NCBI GenBank assembly: GCA_003427395.1
Contig: BFEA01000048.1
Coordinates: forward strand, 2,552,068 to 2,572,593
Direction of reading: 5' to 3'
DNA length: 20,526 bases
DNA from: Chara braunii
Taxonomy: Eukaryota > Streptophyta > Charophyceae > Charales > Characeae
How positions within the stretch are numbered: the stretch's first letter is position 1; every line of letters begins with the position of its first letter. Positions 7,948-15,649 of this stretch are shown here, one piece after another. The notes below the pieces were generated by a model. That model saw nothing but the letters and a program-made list of their open reading frames with translations. It had not been told where the DNA came from and did no database searches. The translations under genes were made by a program, and so were the position numbers.

Positions 7948-8050
7948 TTGTGCAGGGTCCGTAAAAAAGAAAAAAAAGGGGCAATGGCATGTGAGGCTGC
8001 ACCCAGCCCCAGTGGGCGACACCCGCCCGGGGCCAAGTCCAAAGGGCAGT

Positions 8051-8173
8051 GTTGAATGTGCTCAATGCCCGAATCTGGACATGTTTGTGGAGGTGTGCAG
8101 AAAATCGCGTTGACTTTCCTCAACTGCACCTCTTCACAAACACGTCCAGATTTGGACGTTGAGGAAACTCAAC
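8051..8173. mobile_element. Foldback element related to 5053-5145
   Basis: The arms 8061-8100 and 8124-8163 are inverted copies (about 80 percent identity), with weaker pairing out to 8051 and 8173 (GTTGA...CTCAAC). The arm words GAATCTGGAC and GTGCAGAAAATCG are shared with the reverse complement of the element at 5053-5145, so both belong to one family of small palindromic elements. It directly abuts the 90-bp tandem array. Confidence 0.6.
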
Positions 8174-8443
8174 CCCGGTAGCGGGTCTCGGCCGTCTTGG
8201 CCCCAGAGGTCATCAGGCCCCAGAGGGACCCAGCATCATCTGAGCGGTGGCCCGTAGCTGTGCCCCGGTAGCGGGTCTTGGCCGTCTTGGCCCCAAAGGT
8301 CATCCGGTCGCAGAGGGACCCAGCATCATCTGAGCGATGGCCCGTAGCTGTGGCCCGGTAGCGGGTCTTGGCCGTCTTGGCCCCAGAGGTCATCCAGTCG
8401 CAGAGGGACCCAGCATCATCTGAGCGGTGGGCCGTAGCTGTGC
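8174..8443. repeat. 90-bp tandem repeat, 3 copies
   Basis: Units start at 8174, 8264 and 8354 with CCCGGTAGCGGGTCT. They contain GGCCGTCTTGGCCCC and GACCCAGCATCATCTGAGCG, and differ at only a few positions. The exact 30-codon period keeps a minus-strand frame open through all three units (repeat HRSDDAGSL), but this frame also runs through the tRNA-like SINE next door, so it is not called as a gene. Confidence 0.9.
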
Positions 8444-8534
8444 CTCCCCGATTGCCACTGCCCCTACGAACATCAGCAGTGACTGCCTTATGCTGATTAG
8501 GGAGGTGGGTGCCAAGCATGCTTAGGAAGGTGCA

Positions 8535-8607
8535 TGAGGCCCATGGGGATTGAACCCATGACCTCCTGAATGCCACTTGTGTGCCTTACCAACTGATCTA
8601 GGCTGCT
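8535..8607 (-). repeat. tRNA-like SINE head (minus strand)
   Basis: The reverse complement holds a box A-like TAGATCAGTTGG (from 8589-8600) and a box B-like GGGTTCAATCCCC (from about 8544-8556). The T-arm is perfect: ATGGG, loop TTCAATC, CCCAT. This is the best tRNA-like structure in the window. The acceptor ends do not close well, and the strand continues leftwards into a non-tRNA body, so a SINE or tRNA pseudogene is more likely than a functional tRNA. Confidence 0.65.
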
Positions 8608-8693
8608 GGAGCCATGATGATCTTCTGCCTGAGTCAGAAAAGAACTGTTTATATGTTGTTCCAATTATATATCAAATAAGGGAAACTACACGC

Positions 8694-8857
8694 GAGTCAC
8701 AAAAATGAGCTATAATTCCACTATGGGCCAAGATACAGTTTCGAATTGCAATTTGGGCAATGTACAACCCAGCTTTCTGGCCAGGTAGGGTGCCTGAAGC
8801 GCAATTGCAAACTGTATCTTGCCCCACAGTGGAATTATTAACTCTTTTTCATGACTC
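8694..8857. mobile_element. MITE-like inverted-repeat element (164 bp)
   Basis: GAGTCAC...TATAATTCCACT and CAAGATACAGTTT in the left arm (8694-8751) are mirrored by AAACTGTATCTTG, AGTGGAATTATTA and GACTC in the right arm (8799-8857). The arms are about 58 bp long, around a 47-bp centre. It has no coding capacity. The structure fits a MITE or foldback element. The target-site duplication is unclear. Confidence 0.65.
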
Positions 8858-9007
8858 TACTATTATTTTGTAGTCCAGAAAAACAGCAAGCAAGAAGGTC
8901 TACTCATCCACCTTTTTTTGTTTTTGTTTTTTAAGCTGCCTTCTCCTCATGAGGGGACAACCATATATTTTTTTCCTCTCACCTCACATACTTTTTAACT
9001 GGCGCTC

Positions 9008-9095
9008 TTTTTTTTTTTTTTTTTTTTTTTTAGGGAACAAAACTCCAATCTATTCGTGGGGAGCAGCACGTGCTGGGAACCGGGCCCAGCGTCCC
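9008..9095 (-). repeat. Poly(A)-tailed dispersed repeat, copy C (short form)
   Basis: Minus strand: GGGACGCTGGGCCCGGTTCC, GCACGTGCTGCTCCCCACG, AATAGATTGGAG, then an A tail seen as a 24-T run at 9008-9031 on +. It shares its 5' half with copies A and B but ends right after GGAG, like copy D, which defines a short subfamily. Confidence 0.65.
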
Positions 9096-9130
9096 ATAAG
9101 GAAATTTACATAGGATTTTGAAAATTTGAG

Positions 9131-9616
9131 ATACCGGGGCCATTACCCGGCTTTGACCAACAAAAACTTGAGCCACTTAGAGAGTTACTGTGACGAAATT
9201 CAGAAATAGGAAAAAATCAGAAAACGACTCAAACCCCCCCCGTCAATCCTCTTTACCTCACTCCGCCAAGACTTACTACAGCAGAGCCACCATCTCCACT
9301 GCTGCTATACCCTATTTCCATCCTACGAGCTAGCCCCCTCACAAGTAGGACGCTTGATATCCCACCATCTAGTTCTCCCACTCACCTCTTTTTTGAGAAA
9401 CAGAAACATATGCACAATTCAGAAAGAGACTCAGACACCCCCACTCAAACCCCTGTACCCCACTCCGGCAAGACTTACTGCAGCAGAGCCACCATCTCCG
9501 CTGCTGTTGTACCGTATTCCCATCCTACCAGCTAGTCCTCTCACTAGTAGGACGCATGATATCCCACCATCTCCTTCTCCCTCTTTTTTAAAGATACCGG
9601 GGCCACTACCCGGCTT
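9131..9616 (+). repeat. Two-copy tandem repeat bracketed by a 23-bp direct repeat
   Basis: ATACCGGGGCCATTACCCGG at 9131 recurs with one change at 9594. Between them, two units of about 200 bp (9198-9396 and 9417-9592) share ATTCAGAAA, CAAGACTTACT.CAGCAG, AGCCACCATCTCC, CATCCTAC.AGCTAG, and GATATCCCACCATCT. Bracketing by the same block suggests a longer unit or a composite element. Confidence 0.75.
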
Positions 9617-9748
9617 CGGCTGAGAATCAATGTGAGAACTATTGAAGAAACTACCGTGGTGGTCCTACAAATGCTCAAACCCCTCGAAATCTCTAACTAA
9701 CCCCTCCAAGGCTCTTCAACACTGTCTTACTCCCTGCCAAGCTCTTCC

Positions 9749-10440
9749 AGGCCTCACGCTCCCACATCCTGCTGGGTTACAGGGCAACACAACTCACCCC
9801 AGCTCCGGCCAGCGTCGTCCCAGCAGCAACCCTTGGTTGTCCCGTGTAATGCCCACCCCAAAGCATCCCCAGATCTCTCTACCAGGCCTCACGCTCCTGC
9901 TTCAGCAGGTTACAGGGCAACACCCCAGCACCGGCCAGCGTCGTTCTGGCATCGGACAACCGCAAGCCACTGAGTATAACAGCATCGAAAACCACCGAAG
10001 ACGAGTTGCAAAGAGTCCCCAGAGCCCTAAAACATTCTTAAGACCACGAAGGGGAGTAACACACAAAAAAAGGAAAGCAAAAAATCCAAACTGGAACCAC
10101 CGACTTGCAACCTTCCACTCAACTTTTTGAGGAAAACAAAAGGCCTCGTAATCAGTCCTCGATCCTACACACGGCTTGTCTCATACCCTCCTATGCTAGG
10201 GTTACAGGATGCCACCATGCCCCGGTACCGACCAGCCTAGTATAGACGGTAGGGAGTGCCTTCCTCCCTCGACATCTCCCATCAGCCGCACGCCCCTGAT
10301 AGTGACAGGGATAAAACCCCAGCAACAGCTACGTCGAAACGGGCTGGTTCTGCCTTCCTCCCTCGACAAAACTCCCCAAGCCTCATGCTCCCCCAGGTTA
10401 CAGAGCAAAGCTCCAGCACCGGCCTGCGTTGTCCCAGCCA
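9749..10440 (+). repeat. Degenerate interspersed repeat, about four copies
   Basis: A unit built from AGGCCTCACGCTCC, GGTTACAGGGCAACACC, CAGCACCGGCCAGCGTCGT and CC appears near 9749, 9884, 10184 (poor) and 10380. Spacing is uneven (135-300 bp). A second word, CTTCCTCCCTCGACA, occurs at 10260 and 10352. The 162-codon open frame at 9642-10130 is made of these repeats and is not called as a gene. Confidence 0.6.
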
Positions 10441-10825
10441 CGTCCTTCTGACCTACTAACGAAGACTAAGGCCCCCCTTGTTGCTCCCCCCATTCATACT
10501 TCTCACCCGTCGGTGTGAAACATCTGCTTCCCTTAATCATGTGTGTTTTTCCTTACCGACAGCTAAGTACAAATTTGATCTGAACTTCGAAAATTACTTG
10601 GTATAGAAAATTAAGGAGTCAGACATGATGACATCAAATATCGGATTAAAAAAGGAGCCCAAACTTATGCACACAAATATGGAGACCTACGTCAGATTTT
10701 GAATTTGATAAAGGATGGATAAACGTAGAACATCAATTCCACGTTAAGAAAATCAATTTGAAACCCTTTGTAATCCAAAATTTAGTAGTAATTCATTAGG
10801 ATCATAGCAAAAGAACTCTGATTAC
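10441..10825. other. Unassigned AT-rich stretch
   Basis: It is A/T-rich with many stops in all frames. No repeat partner or RNA-like motif was recognised. Confidence 0.35.
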
Positions 10826-10977
10826 GAATTTCATATTAGGAATCTTGCTCAGAGAATACAAATCTAAGAATAAGAACTCCGTTCTAAAAATGTGAATTTC
10901 AGATTAGGGATCTCGCTCAGAATCCGAAAAACGAATTTCAGATTAGGGTAAAAAACGAATTTGAGATTAGGGATCAA
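10826..10977 (+). repeat. Short degenerate GAATTTCAGATTAGGG repeats
   Basis: Four units start at 10826, 10894, 10933 and 10957. The first two continue into ATCTCGCTCAG-like sequence. The TTAGGG inside is part of the unit and not a telomere array. Confidence 0.7.
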
Positions 10978-11442
10978 ATGCATCCAGAAACCACCTACGA
11001 TCTCATGAATCAGATTTTAAACAGCACAATCATAGCAACGAAATCATGCAAAAACAACCTCAGAAAGAATTCCCAGATCACACTAGTATCAGAATCCATC
11101 ATCCTCAGAAAAATCCAGATCATGTTTTTCGACAGAAAAACAAAAGCTTAGTAGGGATTTTAATGTTTGTAATCAAAAGGAAAATAACACCTCAACCATC
11201 TAAGAGAAAATTGCGGACTATCCACATAATTCCTTACCAACCCTATTCCCCCCCTCTGCACATGTCATGTTCTCTCTCTCTCCCAACCTCCACTTCCTCC
11301 TTCACCGGCTTCAAAAGCGTCTCAGTCGTGACCTACATCACATCTAACCAAAAAGTTGAACGATGAAGATTGTCAGACCGTGGCCAACTTACCACAACAC
11401 AGCCACGTAGCGAGCCCAAACCGCCGAGCCCGTCGACGACCC
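10978..11442. other. Unassigned stretch
   Basis: A-rich DNA (10978-11230) passes into C/T-rich DNA (11230-11310). A frame at 11046-11366 is open for 107 codons from a real ATG, but its product (MQKQPQKEFPDH...) has no recognisable motif and is composition-driven. Confidence 0.3.
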
Positions 11443-11674
11443 CTCGCTGGCAGTCCGAAGGGAGAAAGAACATGCATGGCGGCAGAACCTACTCGATCCG
11501 CCATCTCTCGTAGCCCGTCATTCGAATATTCACGAAGAGCAGACCTGCCACAAACGAGCTCGCTAGCAGTCTGAAGGGGGAAAGAACATGCATGACGGCA
11601 TAACCTACTCGATCCGCCATATCTCGTAGCCCGTCGTTCGAATATTCACGAAGAGCAGACCTGCCACAAACGAG
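11443..11674. repeat. 116-bp tandem duplication (2 copies)
   Basis: Units 11443-11558 and 11559-11674 start CTCGCTGGCAGTC / CTCGCTAGCAGTC and end GACCTGCCACAAACGAG. They differ at about eight positions, so the duplication is fairly recent. Confidence 0.9.
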
Positions 11675-12179
11675 CGGAGAAGATTTTCTCCCTGCCAGTC
11701 GTCACGCGCCCACGCCATACTGACGAATCGTGAGTCCCACGGGGCGCCACCACCCACCCCTACCGCCTGCCCCGTCATCCTCCATCTCCCCCTATCACCA
11801 TCAACCCCACTCTCTTCCCCCACGCCTCGCCGCTTATTGCTGCTTCCCATCACCGCTCGTCGTCACGCCCTACCATCCCGTGCCTCGTGCTTTCGCCTGG
11901 GCTTCGTGGATTGTACTGGCGCCGGCGGGCCGCAACGCTCCCGGTCGCGCTGCGCCCCGCTTGCACTTCGATCTGGAAACTCGAAGTCGTTCCCAACACG
12001 TGTCGCACCCCTTTTTAACTGGTGCTCTGCCATGTCATGGAACATAATCTTTTTCATTTCATGACCTACCACTACTCCTAAGGCTATACAGGGGGGCCCT
12101 GCAAGCATAACTTTCTACCTCTCTTCGGTGAACGACATGCTTGTTCTTTATTGAGAAAACTACGGCGCAGTCAGGGTTC
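11675..12179. other. Unassigned GC-rich stretch
   Basis: It is C-rich with CpG sites at 11700-12000. TTTTTAACTGGTGCTCT at 12012-12028 matches TTTTTAACTGGCGCTCT at 8992-9008, so a short dispersed sequence is shared. No gene was recognised. Confidence 0.35.
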
Positions 12180-12285
12180 CAGTTTGCAATTGCATTTCGA
12201 ACTGCTTTTTAGCAGTTTAGACAGGGCCCAAGTTTCAATTGCAGTTGAAATTCGGGCTCTCCTTTTCTAGCAGTTCAATCAGGCA
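12180..12285. repeat. Cluster of palindromes
   Basis: AACTGCTTTTTAGCAGTT (12199-12216) is a 6-bp-arm hairpin. 12224-12259 is a self-complementary block from GGGCCCAAGTTTCAATTGC to its imperfect reverse ending GGGCTC. TAGCAGTT words recur on the right (12269-12275), so a larger foldback may span the block. AATTGCAA/TTGCAATT words resemble those in the MITE-like element at 8694-8857. Confidence 0.5.
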
Positions 12286-12294
12286 CGTGGCCGA

Positions 12295-12334
12295 TTTTTT
12301 TTTGTTTTTTTTTTTGTTTTTTTTTTTTTTTTTT
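12295..12334. repeat. Poly(T) tract
   Basis: 40 bp are nearly all T, with two G interruptions. It may be the A-tail of a minus-strand retroposon, but the flanking body was not identified. Confidence 0.85.
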
Positions 12335-12389
12335 CGTGCCGGTGATAGTGGTGCTGGCGTCCTAAGTTCCCGTACCGCAAGGTTCGTCC

Positions 12390-12510
12390 GCTTCCGCTTC
12401 CACTAGGGCTGGGGGGTTGGCCCAGCCTTGGTGCTTGTCACTGCTGTCTGGTCCAAGTTGCCCTCGATACAGGTAGGGGGATGGTCCTGAGTGCTGGTCA
12501 CACTGAGGTA
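12390..12510 (+). repeat. Dispersed repeat related to 2860-2965
   Basis: CACTAGGGCTGG, CCCAGCCTTGGTGCTTG, GCTGTC and GATACAGGTAGGGG follow the same order as in the block at about 2888-2950. The copies are diverged and the boundaries uncertain. Confidence 0.4.
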
Positions 12511-12669
12511 GGATAGTAGGGACAGGGGGTGCGCTGGGAGTATTAATGTGGGGATGGGTAGGGTAGGTGGCCTATCCTGTCAGAACAACCATTTGCTGGC
12601 GCTGCCAGCGATCACCGCGGGTCTGGTCCTTGGCCTCTACAACACCCTGGGCTTAAAAAAAAAGAAAAA

Positions 12670-12865
12670 AAGGATGACACAGTGACACACATAATTTTTT
12701 TTACTTTTTATTTTTTTTGGGCCATTTGGTCCATTTCTCGATTTACGTGTGTCATCGGTGCTCAGGGGCCACGCTAATCTTCTTCTCTGTATCGTTCCAA
12801 TTTCAAGTTTTCAATGGATGTCCCAAAGGACACACACATAAAGCTGGAAATGGTCCAAATTATTT
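12670..12865 (+). pseudogene. Older U6 snRNA 3'-part copy, split by a second U6 insertion
   Basis: On the + strand AAGGATGACAC (12670-12680) and ACACATAA (12687-12694) are followed, after the interruption, by GGAAATGGTCCAAATTATTT (12846-12865). Together these follow the order of the plant U6 3' third (AAGGATGACACGCATAAA, then GAGAAATGGTCCAAATT). A small internal duplication (TGACAC) is present. The two parts are separated by a complete minus-strand U6 copy bounded by a 10-bp direct repeat. No U6 5' half is seen upstream, so this is a pseudogene fragment. An alternative is one chimeric inverted insertion. Confidence 0.6.
12695..12831 (-). pseudogene. Full-length U6 snRNA retropseudogene
   Basis: Read on the minus strand from 12831, the insert starts GTCCTTTGGGACATCC (plant U6 starts GTCCCTTCGGGGACATCC). 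It continues with AAATTGGAACGATACAGAGA, GATTAGCGTGGCCCCTG, GATGACAC and TAAATCGAGAAATGGACC to an AAAT end near 12724, then an A-rich tail (12719-12695). It contains the ACAGAGA box and the U4-pairing region, with scattered substitutions and an extra AAG after AGAGAAG. ACACACATAA is repeated exactly at 12685-12694 and 12832-12841, touching the A tail on one side and U6 nucleotide 1 on the other. It is probably untranscribed: a plant U6 promoter (USE/TATA) was not seen on the minus strand beyond 12831. Confidence 0.85.
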
Positions 12866-13489
12866 GAAAAATGGGAAAAATACAGGATTGGTGGCACTTG
12901 ATATAGCAGGCGAGGTTCAGATTGACCGCGAATGGGTTGGTCGTAGTGAGTCAGGAGGAGGTCGGCTTAGCGCCCACTGCGCAACGGGCTTGCGCTGGAC
13001 GCATGCGCTGACACTTGCTAAGGAAGGTGTGCCGCGTATGAGGGAGAAGGAGAGGAGGGGGTAAGAAGCGAAGCAGGAGAAGACGAGGAGGAGAACCGCG
13101 CCGCCCATAGCTATCGAGGGGTGGCACGGAAGGGAATGTCGAAGGAGGCAGCCTACCATAGCGGGAGTTTCGTGGACACAAGATGAAGTACCACGAGTGT
13201 TAAACTCAGCATGCGCGCAGTGACTCACTTCATCACTGATGGAAGCCGATGTCCGAGACCTGGAGCAAGAGAGCAGCAAGAAGACAGCTGGGATCGTCCA
13301 AACACCCTTCCCCCTTGGGGCCCCGCGTTGGGAAACTGGCGCGGTGAGGGAGGCGGGGAGGATTGCATGATCACCAACCAGACCGATAATTGCGTTGAAG
13401 ATTGCCATCACGAAGATTCGAAGACGCTGACGGGTGAGAAAATTGGAGCGAAGCCTACATCAACCCATCATACCGCTGTCACATCCCGA
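12866..13489. other. Unassigned stretch
   Basis: It is mixed to G-rich on the + strand (13040-13110). Open frames of 110-165 codons exist on both strands but lack domains and overlap each other, with no splice or promoter support. Confidence 0.3.
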
Positions 13490-14560
13490 CCGCCAGTTGC
13501 CTTGGTTTCCCCCCCTCCCCCCGTCCCGATCCGAACACCTCCCTGATCCCGACCTCCTGCCTTCCCCGCCTTTCTCCAATTCCCGTTGCTGCGATCCCGC
13601 CTTCCCCTATCCCGACCTCGCTGGCTTGCAACCCGCCTTCCCCCGACGTACCCTGTCACGTCGCTACTACTCCGAGGGCGGCGCGATCCCGATCCGAGCC
13701 CATCCCACCTTCCCGCCCCTCCCTGACCCCCGCTGGCGCGACCCTGATCCCGATCCCGACCTCCCCTGACCCCTGGCCTTCCCCGTATCTTCCTCCCCCA
13801 ACTCCGCAATCCCGTCTCTTCCCCCGTCTCACCTCCCCCGATCCCCAGACATACCCCGTCGAGCCGACCCCCTGCCTTCCCCACCTCCCCCCATCCCGTC
13901 CTCGCCGACCTATAACCCGCCTTCGGCGATCCCACCCCCCATTCTTCCCGACCATCCCCGACGTGACTCCCCGATCCCCACGTGCTATTCCCGACCCCGA
14001 CATCCTCAACCTACCCAACCCCCCATCTCTCGCCACGTTCCCGGCCCCTACTTTCCCGTCGATCTTCTCGGATCCCCCGATCCCCCCTGCTCCCACGATC
14101 CCAATCCCCTCCTGCTACCCCCCCGCTCCCCACATCATCTCCCGCCACGTCCTCTGGCCCCCGATCCCGCCGTTCTGCTACCGATCCCGATCCGCCCCGT
14201 TGCTCCCCCGATCCCGATCCCCTCCTCCTGCCCCCCTGACCTCCCTCCACGTCCCCGACCCCGACCCTCCCCCCGATCCCAACATTCTGCTCCCGATCCC
14301 GCTCCGCCCCGTTTCTCCCCCGATCCCGATTCTCTCCTCCTACCCCCCTGCTCCCCACGTCCTCATCCCACTTCCCGAGACCGGCATTCTGGTCCCGACC
14401 CCGCTTCACCCCGATCACTGGACCTTCTCCTCCTGCAGCGAGGAGTACCCCGTTCCCGATCCTCTCCTCCTAATCCCCCCGCTCCCCACGTCCTCATCCT
14501 ACGACTCGCTCCTCCTACCCCGTTCCCCTCGTCCTTGACTTGCTCCTTCTACCCCTCCTC
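13490..14560. repeat. C-rich, strand-biased degenerate repeat block
   Basis: About 1.07 kb are dominated by C on the + strand, built from GATCCC/CGATCCCGA words and CTCCTCCTACCCCCC phrases. In the right half, a phrase GATCCCGAT..CCTCCTCC...CCCCCTGCTCCCCACGTCCTC recurs near 14100, 14205, 14320 and 14455, pointing to tandem growth. Long open frames on both strands (PDPDP-type and DRDRD-type peptides) are composition artefacts. Confidence 0.75.
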
Positions 14561-14688
14561 CCGACGTCAATCAGGCTGGTTGTCGACCAAGCAGGGCATT
14601 GGAAAAAAAACACCGTGCGACGGTAAACTTGAAGTGGTAGTGGAGATCGGCAAAAAAACTGGATAGAGGAACGATGAAGACTGTGACA

Positions 14689-14857
14689 GTGAAGAAGACA
14701 AGTGGGTGAGCGAGTCAGTTGAGGAGAGAAAGGAGAAAGGGGGGTATGGTCCTCCCTCCCTCCCTCCTCTTCTAGTCTGTCTCGGCATTTGTCTCATTGC
14801 CACGGTTTGGTGGTTTGGTTTTTATGTCTACTAAGAAGAAGGGAAGGATTCCCATAC
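14689..14857 (+). repeat. 169-bp direct copy 1 (left of adapter)
   Basis: Identical, by eye, to 14896-15064. It starts GTGAAGAAGACAAGTGGG and ends GGATTCCCATAC. The copy ends exactly where the adapter begins. Confidence 0.95.
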
Positions 14858-14895
14858 CTGTCTCTTATACACATCTAGATGTGTATAAGAGACAG
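14858..14895. other. Nextera mate-pair junction adapter (assembly artefact)
   Basis: CTGTCTCTTATACACATCT (14858-14876) is followed at once by its exact reverse complement AGATGTGTATAAGAGACAG (14877-14895). These are two head-to-head Tn5 mosaic ends, the known junction sequence of Illumina Nextera mate-pair libraries. It is not part of the genome. Confidence 0.98.
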
Positions 14896-15064
14896 GTGAA
14901 GAAGACAAGTGGGTGAGCGAGTCAGTTGAGGAGAGAAAGGAGAAAGGGGGGTATGGTCCTCCCTCCCTCCCTCCTCTTCTAGTCTGTCTCGGCATTTGTC
15001 TCATTGCCACGGTTTGGTGGTTTGGTTTTTATGTCTACTAAGAAGAAGGGAAGGATTCCCATAC
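14896..15064 (+). repeat. 169-bp direct copy 2 (right of adapter)
   Basis: Same 169 bp as 14689-14857. The pattern copy-adapter-copy is what reading around a circularised 169-bp fragment would give, so one copy plus the adapter is probably artificial. Confidence 0.95.
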
Positions 15065-15344
15065 TCTGTGACAGTTTTTGAGAGACTATGAGAGCGGGTG
15101 GGTGAGTTTGAGGAGAAAGTGGGTGATTGAGGGAGTTGAGAAAACAGCGGGGAAGGTTTGTCCTCTCGCAGCATGTGTGGACGTCTGCCGCGTGGTTGAG
15201 CACATGACCATGTCAATGAAGGATTTACGTTCTGCCCAGCTCCGTGAATCTGACTGTTATGCCATCTGAAGTTTGGATTCAATTTGTCGAATTGTTACCG
15301 TCATCATTGTGATTTGTTTTGCATGGGAAGTGACGAGCACTTGC
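15065..15344. other. Unassigned stretch upstream of the LINE
   Basis: No coding signal or repeat partner was seen. It may include the true 5' end of the LINE, but no boundary or target-site duplication could be placed. Confidence 0.3.
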
Positions 15345-15649
15345 AGTTGCACGCCATCGCACGACTGCTGCCTGTCCTGATACACCCTCTCTAGGAATCC
15401 GTCGGCCTGCACAAATCAGCCTGCGCGCACGGCGTCTGTCTGCGCGCATGACATCTGTCTGCGCGTACGGCATCTGTCTGTGCGCGCGCGAATCAGTCTG
15501 CGGCGGCGCACGAAGTTTGGCTGCGTGAAAGAATCTGTGTGGCTGTCGCACGGCTGGAGCCCGTCCTTACATACCCTGTCTAGGAATCCGTGGGCTCGCG
15601 TGCATCTGTCTGCGCGCAGTGTGCATCCGTGTGGGAGAACAGCGTCATC
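15345..15649 (+). promoter_or_regulatory. LINE 5' leader with repeated units
   Basis: TAGGAATCCG occurs at 15392 and 15581, embedded in longer similar blocks (GTCCT..TACA.CCT.TCTAGGAATCCGT, preceded by a CATCGCACG/TGTCGCACG word), which gives a 189-bp period. Between and after these are short repeats of CATCTGTCTGCGCGC (15413-15490 and 15600-15620). Repeated leader units upstream of ORF1 resemble the monomer-type promoters of some L1 elements. Promoter activity is inferred only. Confidence 0.45.

Noticed and set aside
8169-8576. 135-codon minus-strand frame with 30-residue repeats
   Set aside because: It runs through a tRNA-like SINE and the 90-bp tandem array; treated as a by-product of the repeat period.
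8535-8607. Functional tRNA gene on the minus strand
   Set aside because: The T-arm is perfect but the acceptor stem does not close convincingly and the sequence continues as a SINE-like body.
9642-10130. 162-codon + strand frame
   Set aside because: Made of degenerate nucleotide repeats also present outside the frame; no recognisable domain.
12695-12831. Functional U6 snRNA gene
   Set aside because: It has substitutions, an extra AAG, an A-rich tail and flanking direct repeats, with no plant U6 promoter elements seen upstream. It is a retropseudogene.
12917-13411. 164-codon minus-strand frame with hydrophobic segments
   Set aside because: There is an opposing open frame on the + strand, no homology is recognised and no gene context exists. 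Chance is more likely.
13434-14538. Several 110-190 codon frames rich in PDP/PPS (+) or DRDRG (-)
   Set aside because: Frames on both strands overlap throughout a C-rich repeat block that rarely encodes stops. No domain is seen.
14858-14895. Natural Tn5/IS50-type transposon end
   Set aside because: Two mosaic ends joined directly head to head with no element between match a library adapter and not a transposon.
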